The notes beneath the pieces are model-generated. The model was not told the origin of the DNA and did no database searches. It saw only the letters and a list, made by a program, of their open reading frames with translations. Position numbers and translations under genes: made by a program. A stretch of 64,000 nucleotides of DNA from positions 1-64,000 of the forward strand of contig NZ_QKWN01000013.1 in assembly GCF_007279655.1 (NCBI RefSeq), given 5' to 3'. This document shows positions 45,298 to 54,855 of the stretch, piece by piece (the stretch's first letter is position 1; every line of letters starts with the position of its first letter). This DNA is from Robertkochia solimangrovi. GTDB taxonomy: Bacteria; Bacteroidota; Bacteroidia; Flavobacteriales; Flavobacteriaceae.

Positions 45298-46614
45298 CTA
45301 TTTTAAGGGAATATTTTTTACTTCTATGATCTTAACCGGTTGTGGAGGAATGTCGGTTAAACCCTCCCCATCAACCTGAATAACCTGCTGTGAAAATACG
45401 TGTAATTTCCTGTTCTTTTTCCATAATTCCACATCGATGTTGGGTTCCCACTGACCAAGATTCTCTTCTGAAAGATCGATCCTGCTCCATGAATTTCCAT
45501 TCACCGTCCTTTTAGCGAGTGTTATACGATTATCGTTCTCCTCATCCCGAAACAACAAGCAGATCATGTTTCCCTTAAGAAAGATGACCGGTCTCGAGAT
45601 AGGGATACGCTTTGTTCCTCCACCTCCAAGATGGAATGGCTCCTTATGAAAATTTGTATCGATCATCTCCCATTGTCCATTCATCCGGAAGATCACCTTG
45701 TATTGAGGTATGCCATCGGTTTCCCAATAGGTTGTGATAAAAGGTTCGCTATTCTCTGAAACCGTCATGGAGGTCTGGTTGATCAGGCTTGAATTCTGAT
45801 TGATCTTCCAGGCAATCTCTGCGGTTTCTGCCTTGATCGGCAACTCATATTTTTCACCATTGGAACGTTCCCATGATTTTCCCCCATCATGAGAAACTGC
45901 GAAACACATATCATGATTTGTAGATACATCCCAGGTTTCTCTCCACACCCATGACAGATATAGAGAACCTTCGGGACCTACAGCGGTTTGCCAGTAAGCG
46001 CTTCTTTGCTCTTCTCCATCGATGAGATTATCCTGTATTTGCTTCCATTTACCGGTCACCGGATCATAAGAATTAATCACCAGATTACCCCTTCCAGACT
46101 CACCGGAACGATACAGAAACAATAACTTCCCGTCAGGAAGGTTCTGGAATTCCGGGTAGGTTACCCTTTCCTCCTGCAAACCTGTCATAGGGAGTTCTTC
46201 GGTAAGTTCCAACCCAAAAGGTGCTGTACTTTTTACATAGCGCAAGGGTTCATTATGCTGATCCCAGCTTATATGCAAGTAACCATCCGAATCGACCGCT
46301 AAACTAATACTGTTGTGTGCATCTTTCACATTTCCGGAATAAGGAGTCTCCTTTATTTCCCAGTTTTCTGTACCAACTTTTCTTTTTGCCAGCACCATTT
46401 TCCCCTTCTCATTATAGTAAGCCGTAAATTGTATATTTTCAAAAGTGGTTACTGCCTTACCTCTGAAAATTACTGTATTCACAGAATTATTGCTCCAACC
46501 ATTACCCAGTGCAATGTTCGAAATCTTCAACCCTGCACAGGAGGAAAACAGTAAAAAGAAAGTGAAAACTAATGAAAGTGTTCTTGAGTAAAGATTCTTA
46601 GTAAACAAACTCAT
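45298..46614 (-). CDS. BNR_4 propeller protein, possible polysaccharide lyase
   Basis: 438-residue lipoprotein (signal LVFTFFLLFSSC, Cys26) with a seven-bladed BNR/sialidase-like propeller. Segments AHNSISLAVDSDGYLHISWD, TYPEFQNLPDGKLLFLYRSG and STNHDMCFAVSHDGGKSWER match BNR_4 proteins, a group that includes the ulvan lyases PL24 and PL25. Two His, His100 and His120, sit 20 apart in the first segment, as I recall for the catalytic His pair of PL25; the Tyr/Arg pair may be Tyr168/Arg169. The candidate Tyr of a later motif appears as Phe218, so activity is uncertain. Start overlaps the preceding stop as ATGA. In this operon it is the best candidate for the lyase that feeds GH88. Confidence 0.72.
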   Translation of the reverse strand: MSLFTKNLYSRTLSLVFTFFLLFSSCAGLKISNIALGNGWSNNSVNTVIFRGKAVTTFENIQFTAYYNEKGKMVLAKRKVGTENWEIKETPYSGNVKDAHNSISLAVDSDGYLHISWDQHNEPLRYVKSTAPFGLELTEELPMTGLQEERVTYPEFQNLPDGKLLFLYRSGESGRGNLVINSYDPVTGKWKQIQDNLIDGEEQRSAYWQTAVGPEGSLYLSWVWRETWDVSTNHDMCFAVSHDGGKSWERSNGEKYELPIKAETAEIAWKINQNSSLINQTSMTVSENSEPFITTYWETDGIPQYKVIFRMNGQWEMIDTNFHKEPFHLGGGGTKRIPISRPVIFLKGNMICLLFRDEENDNRITLAKRTVNGNSWSRIDLSEENLGQWEPNIDVELWKKNRKLHVFSQQVIQVDGEGLTDIPPQPVKIIEVKNIPLK

Positions 46615-48584
46615 TCTGCATTTAATCGTTTAACAATTACATTTTTTGCCGATAAAGAAGCATGTTCCAGATCCCCGGCCTTACCGGAAGATCCTTCCAT
46701 CTGCAAGTTAATGATCAGCCAAAAAGCTTTATTTGAAAAATCTGTGTAATGAATTCCGGTTTGCTCGTCATCTATAAAATAAGATATCGTTGTATGTTTT
46801 TCATCCTGATATTCCATTCTGATCTTATAGGTGTGCCAGTTATCGGAACCACCGGATACTTCTTTTTGAATGGTCGTTACCTCAGACGGTGTCATAAAAG
46901 TATTCTGCCAGTTAATAGTATTGCCTTTGAATTCCATAATATCCGTTTCCGGTGGCCATCCATCAACCGCTGTCATCCAGAAAGCAGGCCAGGTCCCGGA
47001 AAGATACGGCACTTTAAATTCTCCTGAGATCTCATATACCGGATTTTGTGCGGATACCGTGATCGTTTGTTGGGCATGGATCGCTCCTGATCGGTAACGA
47101 ATAGGTAAATAAGGTGAAGATTTACTTTTCCCTTCCGATTTATCCAGTAATTCCGCATGAAGTTCCACTACTCCTTTCTCTAAAATAACATTTGATTTAT
47201 CCATGCGAGCAGTACCATTATGATCACTTCCCCAAGGGTATAGAGTATTCCAGTAATTTCTGAAAATCCCTTTTTTATCAAAGGAAGTCACCGGAATCAG
47301 GGTATCCCATTTCATTTTTTTATTGCTGTAATCTCCAGGATAAAACGCATGATCTGCCTTTGCCATACCCCCGCTCCAAATTTGTTTTTGGGTCCAGGGT
47401 CTGCCGGGAGCCGACCAGTATGGAGTTTGTTGTGGTAGTCCGAGTACCAGAAAAGCGGTAGAACAGAGGTACAGACTCCCTGTTGAGATATAGGGTTCTG
47501 CAATCTCGCGCTGATGACCATAGAAACCGATAGTCAACCAGCCATTTTCATCAAAAGTTCCAGGCACACTCATCTGGTTTTTAATAACTGCAAAAAGTCC
47601 TTCTCTAACCTGGGCGGGTGCGATCTGATGGGGAAGTTTTTGAAAAAAGGCTATCTGTGAAAGCATCTGGAATGCCCCGCATCTGTAGGCAAGTGATCTT
47701 CCAATCGGAGGAAATGTACCTTCCGGAGAAATGAGCCGTTCCTGTATGGCTGCATAGCGTTGAGCCCTTTCCAGAAAGACACCGGCATCATCGATAAATT
47801 TATTCCGGTATCGGTAATTCGATAAAGATTCTTTTTTATCTCCAAGAACATTGACAATATCCAGGATCATCGGTTGAATAACATAGCTGTTATAATAATC
47901 CCAATGGAAATCAGGACCATCTCCATATATACCATCGCCGAGGTACCACTCATCATGTTTCAGAAGTGCATATTCGATACGCATCATATCCGCATCTCCT
48001 GTAAATTTCAGCAGTGCGGCCTCTACCATTCCGCTAAATAGCAACCAGTTCATATAAGGAGGGGATATACTTCTTGTACTTTTAAGCTCGCGTATTACAT
48101 TCTCTCTGGTAGTTTCATCAAGATTACCCCATAATTGCTCAGGAGCTCTGATCAGTGCCTCCGCCAGAAATGCTGCATCCACCAAGGGTTGCCCTCCCTC
48201 TGTGAAATTCATGTAATCTGCTGCATTAGGGTCTGTTGCATTTTCAATACCCTTCACTGCAAGTGTAATGTATCTTTCGCGAAGCTTCCCTTCTTCGGTA
48301 TCATCTGGACCAAGTTCCAGCCAGGGTGCCATCCCTGCAAGTAATCTGCCAAAAGCTTCGAGATAGGTTACCTGCTCCCTCCCTCCATAAGGATCGATCG
48401 CCTTTTCCACCGGCATTTTATATTTAAGCGAATCATTTGCCAGATTACTCAGTACCGGATCAGCGATCTTTGAGAGCATTTTTACCATCTCCCGGCGTTG
48501 TTCCAGCCCATTTTTATCATTTTGAGATCGAGAATAAAAGAAATTTAGTGATAACAGAAGAATAAGTAATATTCGAAAATTCAT
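46611..48584 (-). CDS. DUF2264 (GH154-like) plus GH16-like fusion enzyme
   Basis: 657-residue exported protein. The start at 48584 gives MNFRILLILLLSLNFFYS, a signal; the longer frame to 48680 is unlikely. Residues from about 30 to 390 are DUF2264 (YLEAFGRLLAGMAPWLELG, FTEGGQPLVDAAFLAEAL, YLGDGIYGDGPDFHWDYYNS), the domain I associate with family GH154 beta-glucuronidases. About 390-480 is a beta-rich linker. The C-terminal 170 residues look like GH16: GTWPAFWMTAVDGWPPETD and the catalytic ExDxxE pattern as Glu546-Thr-Asp548-Ile-Met-Glu551. I cannot tell whether the GH16 part is active or only a binding module. It follows SusD and overlaps BNR_4. Confidence 0.75.
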   Translation of the reverse strand: MNFRILLILLLSLNFFYSRSQNDKNGLEQRREMVKMLSKIADPVLSNLANDSLKYKMPVEKAIDPYGGREQVTYLEAFGRLLAGMAPWLELGPDDTEEGKLRERYITLAVKGIENATDPNAADYMNFTEGGQPLVDAAFLAEALIRAPEQLWGNLDETTRENVIRELKSTRSISPPYMNWLLFSGMVEAALLKFTGDADMMRIEYALLKHDEWYLGDGIYGDGPDFHWDYYNSYVIQPMILDIVNVLGDKKESLSNYRYRNKFIDDAGVFLERAQRYAAIQERLISPEGTFPPIGRSLAYRCGAFQMLSQIAFFQKLPHQIAPAQVREGLFAVIKNQMSVPGTFDENGWLTIGFYGHQREIAEPYISTGSLYLCSTAFLVLGLPQQTPYWSAPGRPWTQKQIWSGGMAKADHAFYPGDYSNKKMKWDTLIPVTSFDKKGIFRNYWNTLYPWGSDHNGTARMDKSNVILEKGVVELHAELLDKSEGKSKSSPYLPIRYRSGAIHAQQTITVSAQNPVYEISGEFKVPYLSGTWPAFWMTAVDGWPPETDIMEFKGNTINWQNTFMTPSEVTTIQKEVSGGSDNWHTYKIRMEYQDEKHTTISYFIDDEQTGIHYTDFSNKAFWLIINLQMEGSSGKAGDLEHASLSAKNVIVKRLNAE

Positions 48585-48712
48585 AATTCTAATTGTCGTT
48601 GTTTTCAAAGATAGTCGGAATCCGTTTAATATATCAAACCTGATGCTTCGATGGATGAAATCGAAGATCAGGTTTGGCAAAACACATAACCAACTAACTG
48701 TGTGTTTATATA

Positions 48713-50314
48713 TTAATATCCGGGATTCTGTTCCAGTTCTGCATCCTTATTTAATTGGATTTCGGTTATTGGAATGGGGAATAAAAGGTTCTTTTCAGAA
48801 ATACCTTCTATTTTCATATTTTCGGGTGCGTCATCATTTAAATATACCCGATCCAATAAGGTTCCGGTTCGCATCAATTCCAAACGTCTGTTTTCCTCGC
48901 CGAGTAGTTCTCGTACCCTTTCATCAAGAATAAAATCCATATCGATATCGGAAGCATCCACCAGCGGTGCATTTGCTCTTGTTCTCAAGGCATTGATCGA
49001 TGCTGCAGCACCCTCAAGATCTCCCTGCATAAACTGGGCTTCAGCTTTTAACAGGTAAGTTTCTCCTAATCGCATCAGGATAAAATCCTTCCACATCCCA
49101 TATCCAAAAACATCTCTGGGATCAAACTGCCCCCATTTTAAGGTATACGGATTAATAATGAAAAGTGTATCCGGGCCTTCGTAAGGAACATCCTGGCCAT
49201 AAAGATCCGGTGTATTCGGGTTGTTATATTTGAATCTTCTATGGATGCTATACTTGGAATTTCTCATATCAGAATTATCATAAAGATCATAGAGAACCCA
49301 ATTATTCAGGCGCATTCTGGATAACCCTCTTCCTCCCAAAGAATCTGCGGGTATCATACCATTTCTGTTGTGGTAGGCACCCCCCCAAACCCTTCTTTGC
49401 TGGGGACTTCCACTACTTCCGCCTCTTACGTCACTCGGATTCTCATTTTCAAGAACCCAGATCGCCTCAGAATTTCCCTGAGATCTTCTTTGGTTACCCA
49501 CCAAAAACATATCTGAAAAAGCATCACCCTCTTCACCTGCCTTAACTCCGTAACGGTTAGATACCAGAGCGATCGAAGGATTATCGATCAGGATATCACA
49601 TTGCGCTTCCGCCTGTGCATAATCTCCCATTCTTAGATAAACTTTTGCTAACAACTGACTCGCTGCAGCACTACTCACTCTTTGTTCCTCAACGGTTTGT
49701 CCGATCGCAGGTAAATTGGAAATCGCAAATAGAAGGTCAGATTCTATCAGCGCATTGATCTCCTGTAGACTTGCTCTCACGAAATCAGTTCTCGGTTCTT
49801 TAATAGGTTCGGTAACCAACGGTACTCCACCAAATAAGGTTGCCATTTCATTATAAGCCCGGGCTCTGAAGAATTTTGCTTCAGCACTGAACTGTAATTT
49901 CTCTGCTTCGGTCATATCGGATATTTGATCACCGTTTACATCGATGGCATAGATCACATTGTTCGAATTTTCGATGATATTATAATCCAGCGACCAGATC
50001 CTGAGTGCTACTCCGTTATCTGAGGTCAATGTATTATAGCGATAAAAAGGTATTTCAGCTCCCTGGGGTTGTGTCGGCCAGGTGATATCTGTACCAACCT
50101 GCCAAACACAAAGCCATCCTTGCTCTCCTGAATAGGTATAATAGTTACTGATCTGTTGATACAAACCGATCAAAGCGGCATTCAAACTTAGTTTGTCAGT
50201 CACATTACTTGCCGAATATGCGTCCTGTACTTCCTCATCCAAAAAGGAATCACTACACGAAGTGACAAGGCTCAGCGACCATAAAATTGCTATGAATGTT
50301 ATATATTTTCTCAT
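48713..50314 (-). CDS. SusD/RagB family lipoprotein (PUL)
   Basis: 533-residue surface glycan-binding lipoprotein (signal MRKYITFIAILWSLSLVTSC, Cys20). It shows the SusD helical core (FRARAYNEMATLFGGVPLVTEP, SSAAASQLLAKVYLRMGDYAQAEA, GETYLLKAEAQFMQGDLEGAAASINALR) and the C-terminal ERVRELLGEENRRLELMRTG and LLFPIPITEIQLN, which are standard. It starts 19 bases after susC and completes the outer-membrane import pair of the PUL. The next gene begins 128 bases downstream. Confidence 0.96.
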   Translation of the reverse strand: MRKYITFIAILWSLSLVTSCSDSFLDEEVQDAYSASNVTDKLSLNAALIGLYQQISNYYTYSGEQGWLCVWQVGTDITWPTQPQGAEIPFYRYNTLTSDNGVALRIWSLDYNIIENSNNVIYAIDVNGDQISDMTEAEKLQFSAEAKFFRARAYNEMATLFGGVPLVTEPIKEPRTDFVRASLQEINALIESDLLFAISNLPAIGQTVEEQRVSSAAASQLLAKVYLRMGDYAQAEAQCDILIDNPSIALVSNRYGVKAGEEGDAFSDMFLVGNQRRSQGNSEAIWVLENENPSDVRGGSSGSPQQRRVWGGAYHNRNGMIPADSLGGRGLSRMRLNNWVLYDLYDNSDMRNSKYSIHRRFKYNNPNTPDLYGQDVPYEGPDTLFIINPYTLKWGQFDPRDVFGYGMWKDFILMRLGETYLLKAEAQFMQGDLEGAAASINALRTRANAPLVDASDIDMDFILDERVRELLGEENRRLELMRTGTLLDRVYLNDDAPENMKIEGISEKNLLFPIPITEIQLNKDAELEQNPGY

Positions 50315-50332
50315 CTTTAAGCTTCTTTAAGT

Positions 50333-53300
50333 TTATAGTGATACATTCAATCCCAGTGATATTGTTCGTACCAAAGGATAGTTATTTGTCCAGTCACCGG
50401 ATCCTCTGTAGGATTGAGAACTTTCCGGGTCCCATCCGATCCAGTCGGTGAAAGTATACAGGTTTCTTCCCGCTACATATAACATCAGACTCTGAATATT
50501 ATATTTCTCTAAAACGGCAGCGGGAACATTATAACTCAATCGGATATCTTTAATTCGGGTATAACTTGCATCCTTAGGAAACCAATACCCTTTATTATTC
50601 TGATATGCCACGAGTGAAGGCCATTCATTGCTCGCATTTTCAGGAGTCCAGTACTGGAAATCTGCGGGAACATTTCTTCTTCCTACCTCATCTCCGTAGT
50701 TGATATCCGGATTTCCTTTAACGATGCCTTGCGCAGTTTGAATAAAAAAGCTGAAGGTAAAGTTCTTATAGCTAAAGGTATTGGTGATACCACCGGTCCA
50801 GTCAGGTAATGAATTTCCCTGGATCACCCGGTCATTCTCAGAATCGATCTGACCATCACCATTGATATCTGCAAATTTGATATCTCCCGGACGTGCTGTA
50901 GGATCCCAATTGGAAGGATCTTCACCCTCCTGCCAGACCCCTACTTTTTTATAGGTGTACACTGAGTTCAATGACTCTCCAAGAAACCATCCATTGGCTA
51001 TATCATCTTCTCCATCGCCATAGATCTCTACGAGCTCGTTCTTATAGGTGGAGAAATTGATACCTGTTTCCCATTTGAAATCATTAGCGTTAACATTTAC
51101 GGTGTTCAGGGTGATTTCCAGACCCTGGTTTTCCATCTTACCGATATTGTCCCAAATTGAAGTGAAACCTGTAATATTTGGAATATTTCTTCTTAGGAGA
51201 ATATCCTTGGTTTTGCTTTTATATACCTCAACAGTACCAGAAATGCGGTTATCAAAGAATCCGAAATCCACCCCAAGGTTAGCCGATGTGGTTGTTTCCC
51301 ATTGCAGGTTCGCATTCCCCATCCCATTGATATACGTTCCTACCAGCGCTGAGCCACCGAACGGATATAATACGGTACCTGCAGTACTCTGTGTTTGATT
51401 TGGATCGATCGCCTGGTTACCTGTTTCTCCATAGGAAAAACGGAGTTTCAATTGGTTGATTTTTGATGCATTTTCCATAAAACTTTCATTGGCGATATTC
51501 CAACCTAAAGCTACAGAAGGGAACAACCCGTATTTATCTGTATTCGCACCAAATGCTGAGTATCCATCCCTACGTGCCGTTAACGTTAACAGGTATCTGC
51601 TGTCATAGGAATAATTCAATCTCGCCATTTGTGACAATAAAGTGGTTTTATTACTCGCAGATGCACCACTGATGTTACTTGCTGATTCTATTCCATGGTA
51701 GGAAAGCGCATCACTCAAGAAACCAACTCCTGTAATTGATGAATTTTGATAATTCGTCTCTTGTGCACTGTAGAGTAACGTCACATCAAAATGATGCTTT
51801 TCAATATCCTTTGTATACGTCAACAGGTTTTCTATGATCCAGTTCTTGGTTTCTGCATTATAGATATAAGCCGTACCATTATTATCGTTTGCCGCACGTC
51901 CTTCATAGGTCGCATTAAATCTGGGATTGATATAATAAGAGGCATTGATCCTGTATTGTAGCCCATCGATCCAGGGTTTAACAATTGCATAGGCAGTACC
52001 TGAAAAATTACGAATATGGTCAACCCGATCTGTGGTTAGTCCTAACAACGGATTTTCATAAAGCTGTTCGGGTGACATCGGATAAATATCGTATTCTCCA
52101 TTTTCATCATAAGGTACAGAATAGGGGCTCATCGCTGTTGCATTTAAGAGGTTAGCTCTTCCCCCGTCATAATTATTGTTTGCAAAAAACACAGTTACCC
52201 CGGTTGTTAACCAATCTGTAATGTCCAGATCTAGATTTGACCGAAAATTAAAGCGATTGTACTGATACCCTTTTACAACACCTTTTTCATCGAGATAGCT
52301 TCCTGAAAGAAAATATTTAGCATTTTCAGTACCTCCTGAAAAACTTATGTTGTGTTCCTGTATCACACCTGTCTGTGTCACCTCATCCAGCCAATTTGCC
52401 ATTCTGCCTGCGTTATAATTATCTATCTCAGCGGTATTGGGTAAAACGTCGGTTTGTTCCAGTCCTCTTTGTTCCATATAATCTTCATATTTCTGAATAT
52501 AGGCTTCAGGACCCATCGGTTTCAATTTATGAGGTATGTCTTCAACGCCCGCATACGTACTATAATTGATCGTTGGCTTACCGGTTTTTCCTCGTTTCGT
52601 TGTGATCAGAATAACCCCGTTGGAACCTCTTGTACCATAGATCGCAACTGCTGAAGCATCTTTTAAAACCTCTATGGATTTAACATCCCGAGTGTTGATA
52701 TCATTCAGGGTTCCGTAAAAAGGAGTACCATCAACCACGATAAACGGACTTGTGTTCGCATTGATAGAATTGATTCCACGGATCTGAATACCTCCCTGAC
52801 TACCGGGTACCGAAGATCCTGTACTAATATTCAATCCGGCCGTAGTACCCTGAATTGCCTGAGTCAGGTTTGTCACCGGCAGGTTTTCCAATCGTTCGGA
52901 TGGAACTGATGTTACAGATCCCGTCACATCGGAACGCTTTTGAGTACCGTAACCAATCACAACTACCTCATCCAGTTGTGAGGTATCTTCGATCAATTGA
53001 ATACTGAATTGTGTCTTACCATTTAATGGAACCTCCTGTTGTGTAAAACCGATATAGGTAACGACGAGAACAGAATTAGGACCACTTACTTCCAAAGAAA
53101 AATTACCGTCGAAATCGGTAACTGTACCATTATCAGTTCCCTTTTCGATGACGGTTGCACCGTAAAGTGGAACTCCGTCTGACTGCGACGTAACTGTACC
53201 TGTAACCCGAAGGTTTTGAACCCAGGGAGATGACTCGGCATAACCGACCGAGACGCAGAAAAAGATAATAAACACGGATACTATTGCTTTAAACTTGTAC

Positions 53301-53335
53301 CGTGTCAGTAACTCATAGTTGATTAAGAAATCCAT
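50333..53335 (-). CDS. SusC/RagA TonB-linked outer-membrane protein (PUL)
   Basis: 1000-residue importer with signal FKAIVSVFIIFFCVSVGYA, a carboxypeptidase-D-like domain (VTGTVTSQSDGVPLYGATVI), TonB box region (TSQLDEVVVIGYGTQ), plug (NISTGSSVPGSQGGIQIRGI, PFIVVDGTPFYGTL, VKSIEVLKDASAVAIYGTRG) and a barrel ending TISLGLNVSL. Unlike the SusC at 26153 it has no STN domain, in line with control by the HTCS instead of an ECF sigma. It heads the leftward operon. Confidence 0.96.
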   Translation of the reverse strand: MDFLINYELLTRYKFKAIVSVFIIFFCVSVGYAESSPWVQNLRVTGTVTSQSDGVPLYGATVIEKGTDNGTVTDFDGNFSLEVSGPNSVLVVTYIGFTQQEVPLNGKTQFSIQLIEDTSQLDEVVVIGYGTQKRSDVTGSVTSVPSERLENLPVTNLTQAIQGTTAGLNISTGSSVPGSQGGIQIRGINSINANTSPFIVVDGTPFYGTLNDINTRDVKSIEVLKDASAVAIYGTRGSNGVILITTKRGKTGKPTINYSTYAGVEDIPHKLKPMGPEAYIQKYEDYMEQRGLEQTDVLPNTAEIDNYNAGRMANWLDEVTQTGVIQEHNISFSGGTENAKYFLSGSYLDEKGVVKGYQYNRFNFRSNLDLDITDWLTTGVTVFFANNNYDGGRANLLNATAMSPYSVPYDENGEYDIYPMSPEQLYENPLLGLTTDRVDHIRNFSGTAYAIVKPWIDGLQYRINASYYINPRFNATYEGRAANDNNGTAYIYNAETKNWIIENLLTYTKDIEKHHFDVTLLYSAQETNYQNSSITGVGFLSDALSYHGIESASNISGASASNKTTLLSQMARLNYSYDSRYLLTLTARRDGYSAFGANTDKYGLFPSVALGWNIANESFMENASKINQLKLRFSYGETGNQAIDPNQTQSTAGTVLYPFGGSALVGTYINGMGNANLQWETTTSANLGVDFGFFDNRISGTVEVYKSKTKDILLRRNIPNITGFTSIWDNIGKMENQGLEITLNTVNVNANDFKWETGINFSTYKNELVEIYGDGEDDIANGWFLGESLNSVYTYKKVGVWQEGEDPSNWDPTARPGDIKFADINGDGQIDSENDRVIQGNSLPDWTGGITNTFSYKNFTFSFFIQTAQGIVKGNPDINYGDEVGRRNVPADFQYWTPENASNEWPSLVAYQNNKGYWFPKDASYTRIKDIRLSYNVPAAVLEKYNIQSLMLYVAGRNLYTFTDWIGWDPESSQSYRGSGDWTNNYPLVRTISLGLNVSL

Positions 53336-53902
53336 ATAGTTTAATTTAAGTTAGTTTATCGAAATCGATTTCGTTTAAAGGCCGAACGATCGCACTTTTT
53401 AAGTTTAGAAACGCTACCGGATAGTGGAAATCTTCTTTCTGACATGACCGATCATATAGTGCTCTATGATTGGTTTGTTAACAAATTAATAACATATGGA
53501 AGAGAAAAATCAAGGATAAACTCGTCTAAAAAAAGGGGTAAATTCGTCAAAATCGACGATTCAGAACATCATTTGCGTCAATTATCAAATTCTCTTAATA
53601 AACAAACACCAATAACCAAATTCTTAAAAAAAGACTTTTACTTGTGAGAAAAATACAATTTATGCCCGATAAACAGGATATACCCCCTAGGAGAAATCAC
53701 GCTATTTTCTAAGAAAAACAAGGGTGAATTTCAGTTTGTTTCAACGCTTATTATTTCAACCTAATCTTTATTAATTTTAACAGGAAGTGAGATTGCATTC
53801 ATACGTTACAACTTCATATTACATCTTTGACAGTCGAATATCATTAGAAAGCTAAAATTTAAGTAACTTGTAGTATTTCAACAACATAGAAATTAATACA
53901 AA
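53336..53902. other. Non-coding spacer between PUL susC and araC-type gene
   Basis: 567 bases between divergent genes. It contains a 14-bp perfect palindrome at 53360-53373 and A/T-rich stretches. I find no TAnnTTTG element in the expected position for susC on the minus strand, so its promoter is probably activator-dependent. The 67-codon frame at 53444-53647 is not supported as a gene. Confidence 0.55.
53360..53373. promoter_or_regulatory. 14-bp palindrome upstream of PUL susC
   Basis: CGAAATCGATTTCG is perfectly self-complementary and lies 25-38 bases upstream of the susC ATG. Position and symmetry suit a regulator site or a leader hairpin; no protein is assigned. Confidence 0.4.
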
Positions 53903-54781
53903 ATGTTTGATTCCTATAAGCACTTTTTGGAAACGCCCGGATATCACAAGATCATCGGTGAGGATTACCTCATCGTTGAATTCAAATGCCCTATCAAGGA
54001 AGAACTTTTCAGTGCCTGGTCGGAATGCCATAGTATCGTTTATGTGCTGAACGGTCAGAAAAAATGGATCACTCCTTCCGGAGAATTTTTGGTTAAGGCC
54101 AATGAATCGATATTCGTCAGGAAAGGCGCCTTCAAAAATCAACAATATTTTGAAGAGAGTTTCTGTGTTCTGATGTTCTTTATGAAAGATGATTTCATCA
54201 GACGTTGTGTTGAGAATGACATCGAAAAGGAGATTCAAATCATGAAAAAGGTGGATCATCCCGAATTCATCTATCGTGTCAACGTTAGTGAAAGTCTTGA
54301 AATGCTTTATAATTCCTTTTTCTCCTATCTGAAACAAACGGTAAAGACACCTCAAAAGATCATCGAATTAAAATTCAGGGAGATGTTGATGAACATCTGC
54401 CTTGAATCTGAAAATTCAGAAATCAGGGATGTATTGTATACCCTTTCCAAAAATTCAGGAGGTTCGATAGAGCAGGTTATGGAAGAACAATACTTTTACA
54501 ATCTCAAAGTTGAAGAATATGCACGATTATGCGGTAAAAGCCTGTCATCCTTTAAAAGGGAATTTAAGCATCTCTATGAAACCACCCCGGGAAAATGGCT
54601 GCTGAAGAAACGGCTAAACCTCGCACGAGATCTTATGCATACCACCGATTTTACCATTCAGCAGATCTGCTATGATTGCGGCTTTGAAAGCGATTCCCAT
54701 TTTATACGTAGTTTCCGTTCGGAATTCGGTACTACCCCGAATAAATGGAGGAACCTTGATAGAAGTATGGTATCCCGTTAG
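53903..54781 (+). CDS. AraC family transcriptional regulator
   Basis: 292-residue regulator with an N-terminal cupin-like region (YVLNGQKKWITPSGEFLVKANESIFVRKGAF) and a C-terminal double HTH (VEEYARLCGKSLSSFKREFKH, FTIQQICYDCGFESDSHFIRSFRSEFGTTPNKW). It diverges from the PUL susC across 567 bases and may be a second regulator of that operon, although its location next to the rhodanese/DsrE pair also allows an unrelated role. It is followed by a terminator shared with the rhodanese gene. Confidence 0.9.
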   Translation: MFDSYKHFLETPGYHKIIGEDYLIVEFKCPIKEELFSAWSECHSIVYVLNGQKKWITPSGEFLVKANESIFVRKGAFKNQQYFEESFCVLMFFMKDDFIRRCVENDIEKEIQIMKKVDHPEFIYRVNVSESLEMLYNSFFSYLKQTVKTPQKIIELKFREMLMNICLESENSEIRDVLYTLSKNSGGSIEQVMEEQYFYNLKVEEYARLCGKSLSSFKREFKHLYETTPGKWLLKKRLNLARDLMHTTDFTIQQICYDCGFESDSHFIRSFRSEFGTTPNKWRNLDRSMVSR

Positions 54782-54795
54782 CTATGGAACCTAAT

Positions 54796-54822
54796 AAAAA
54801 TGCTCCACAAGGAAGCATTTTT
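54796..54822. terminator. Bidirectional terminator between araC-type and rhodanese genes
   Basis: AAAAATGCT pairs with AGCATTTTT, with an inner CC/GG. The symmetric A and T flanks can stop transcripts from either side. Confidence 0.75.
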
Positions 54823-54855
54823 ATACCGTATTGAATATATTCGTTTCTAAACAGG

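Noticed and set aside
53444-53647. 67-codon frame in the PUL spacer
   Set aside because: Composition is Lys/Asn-rich from A/T-rich DNA, with no operon context and no recognisable motif.
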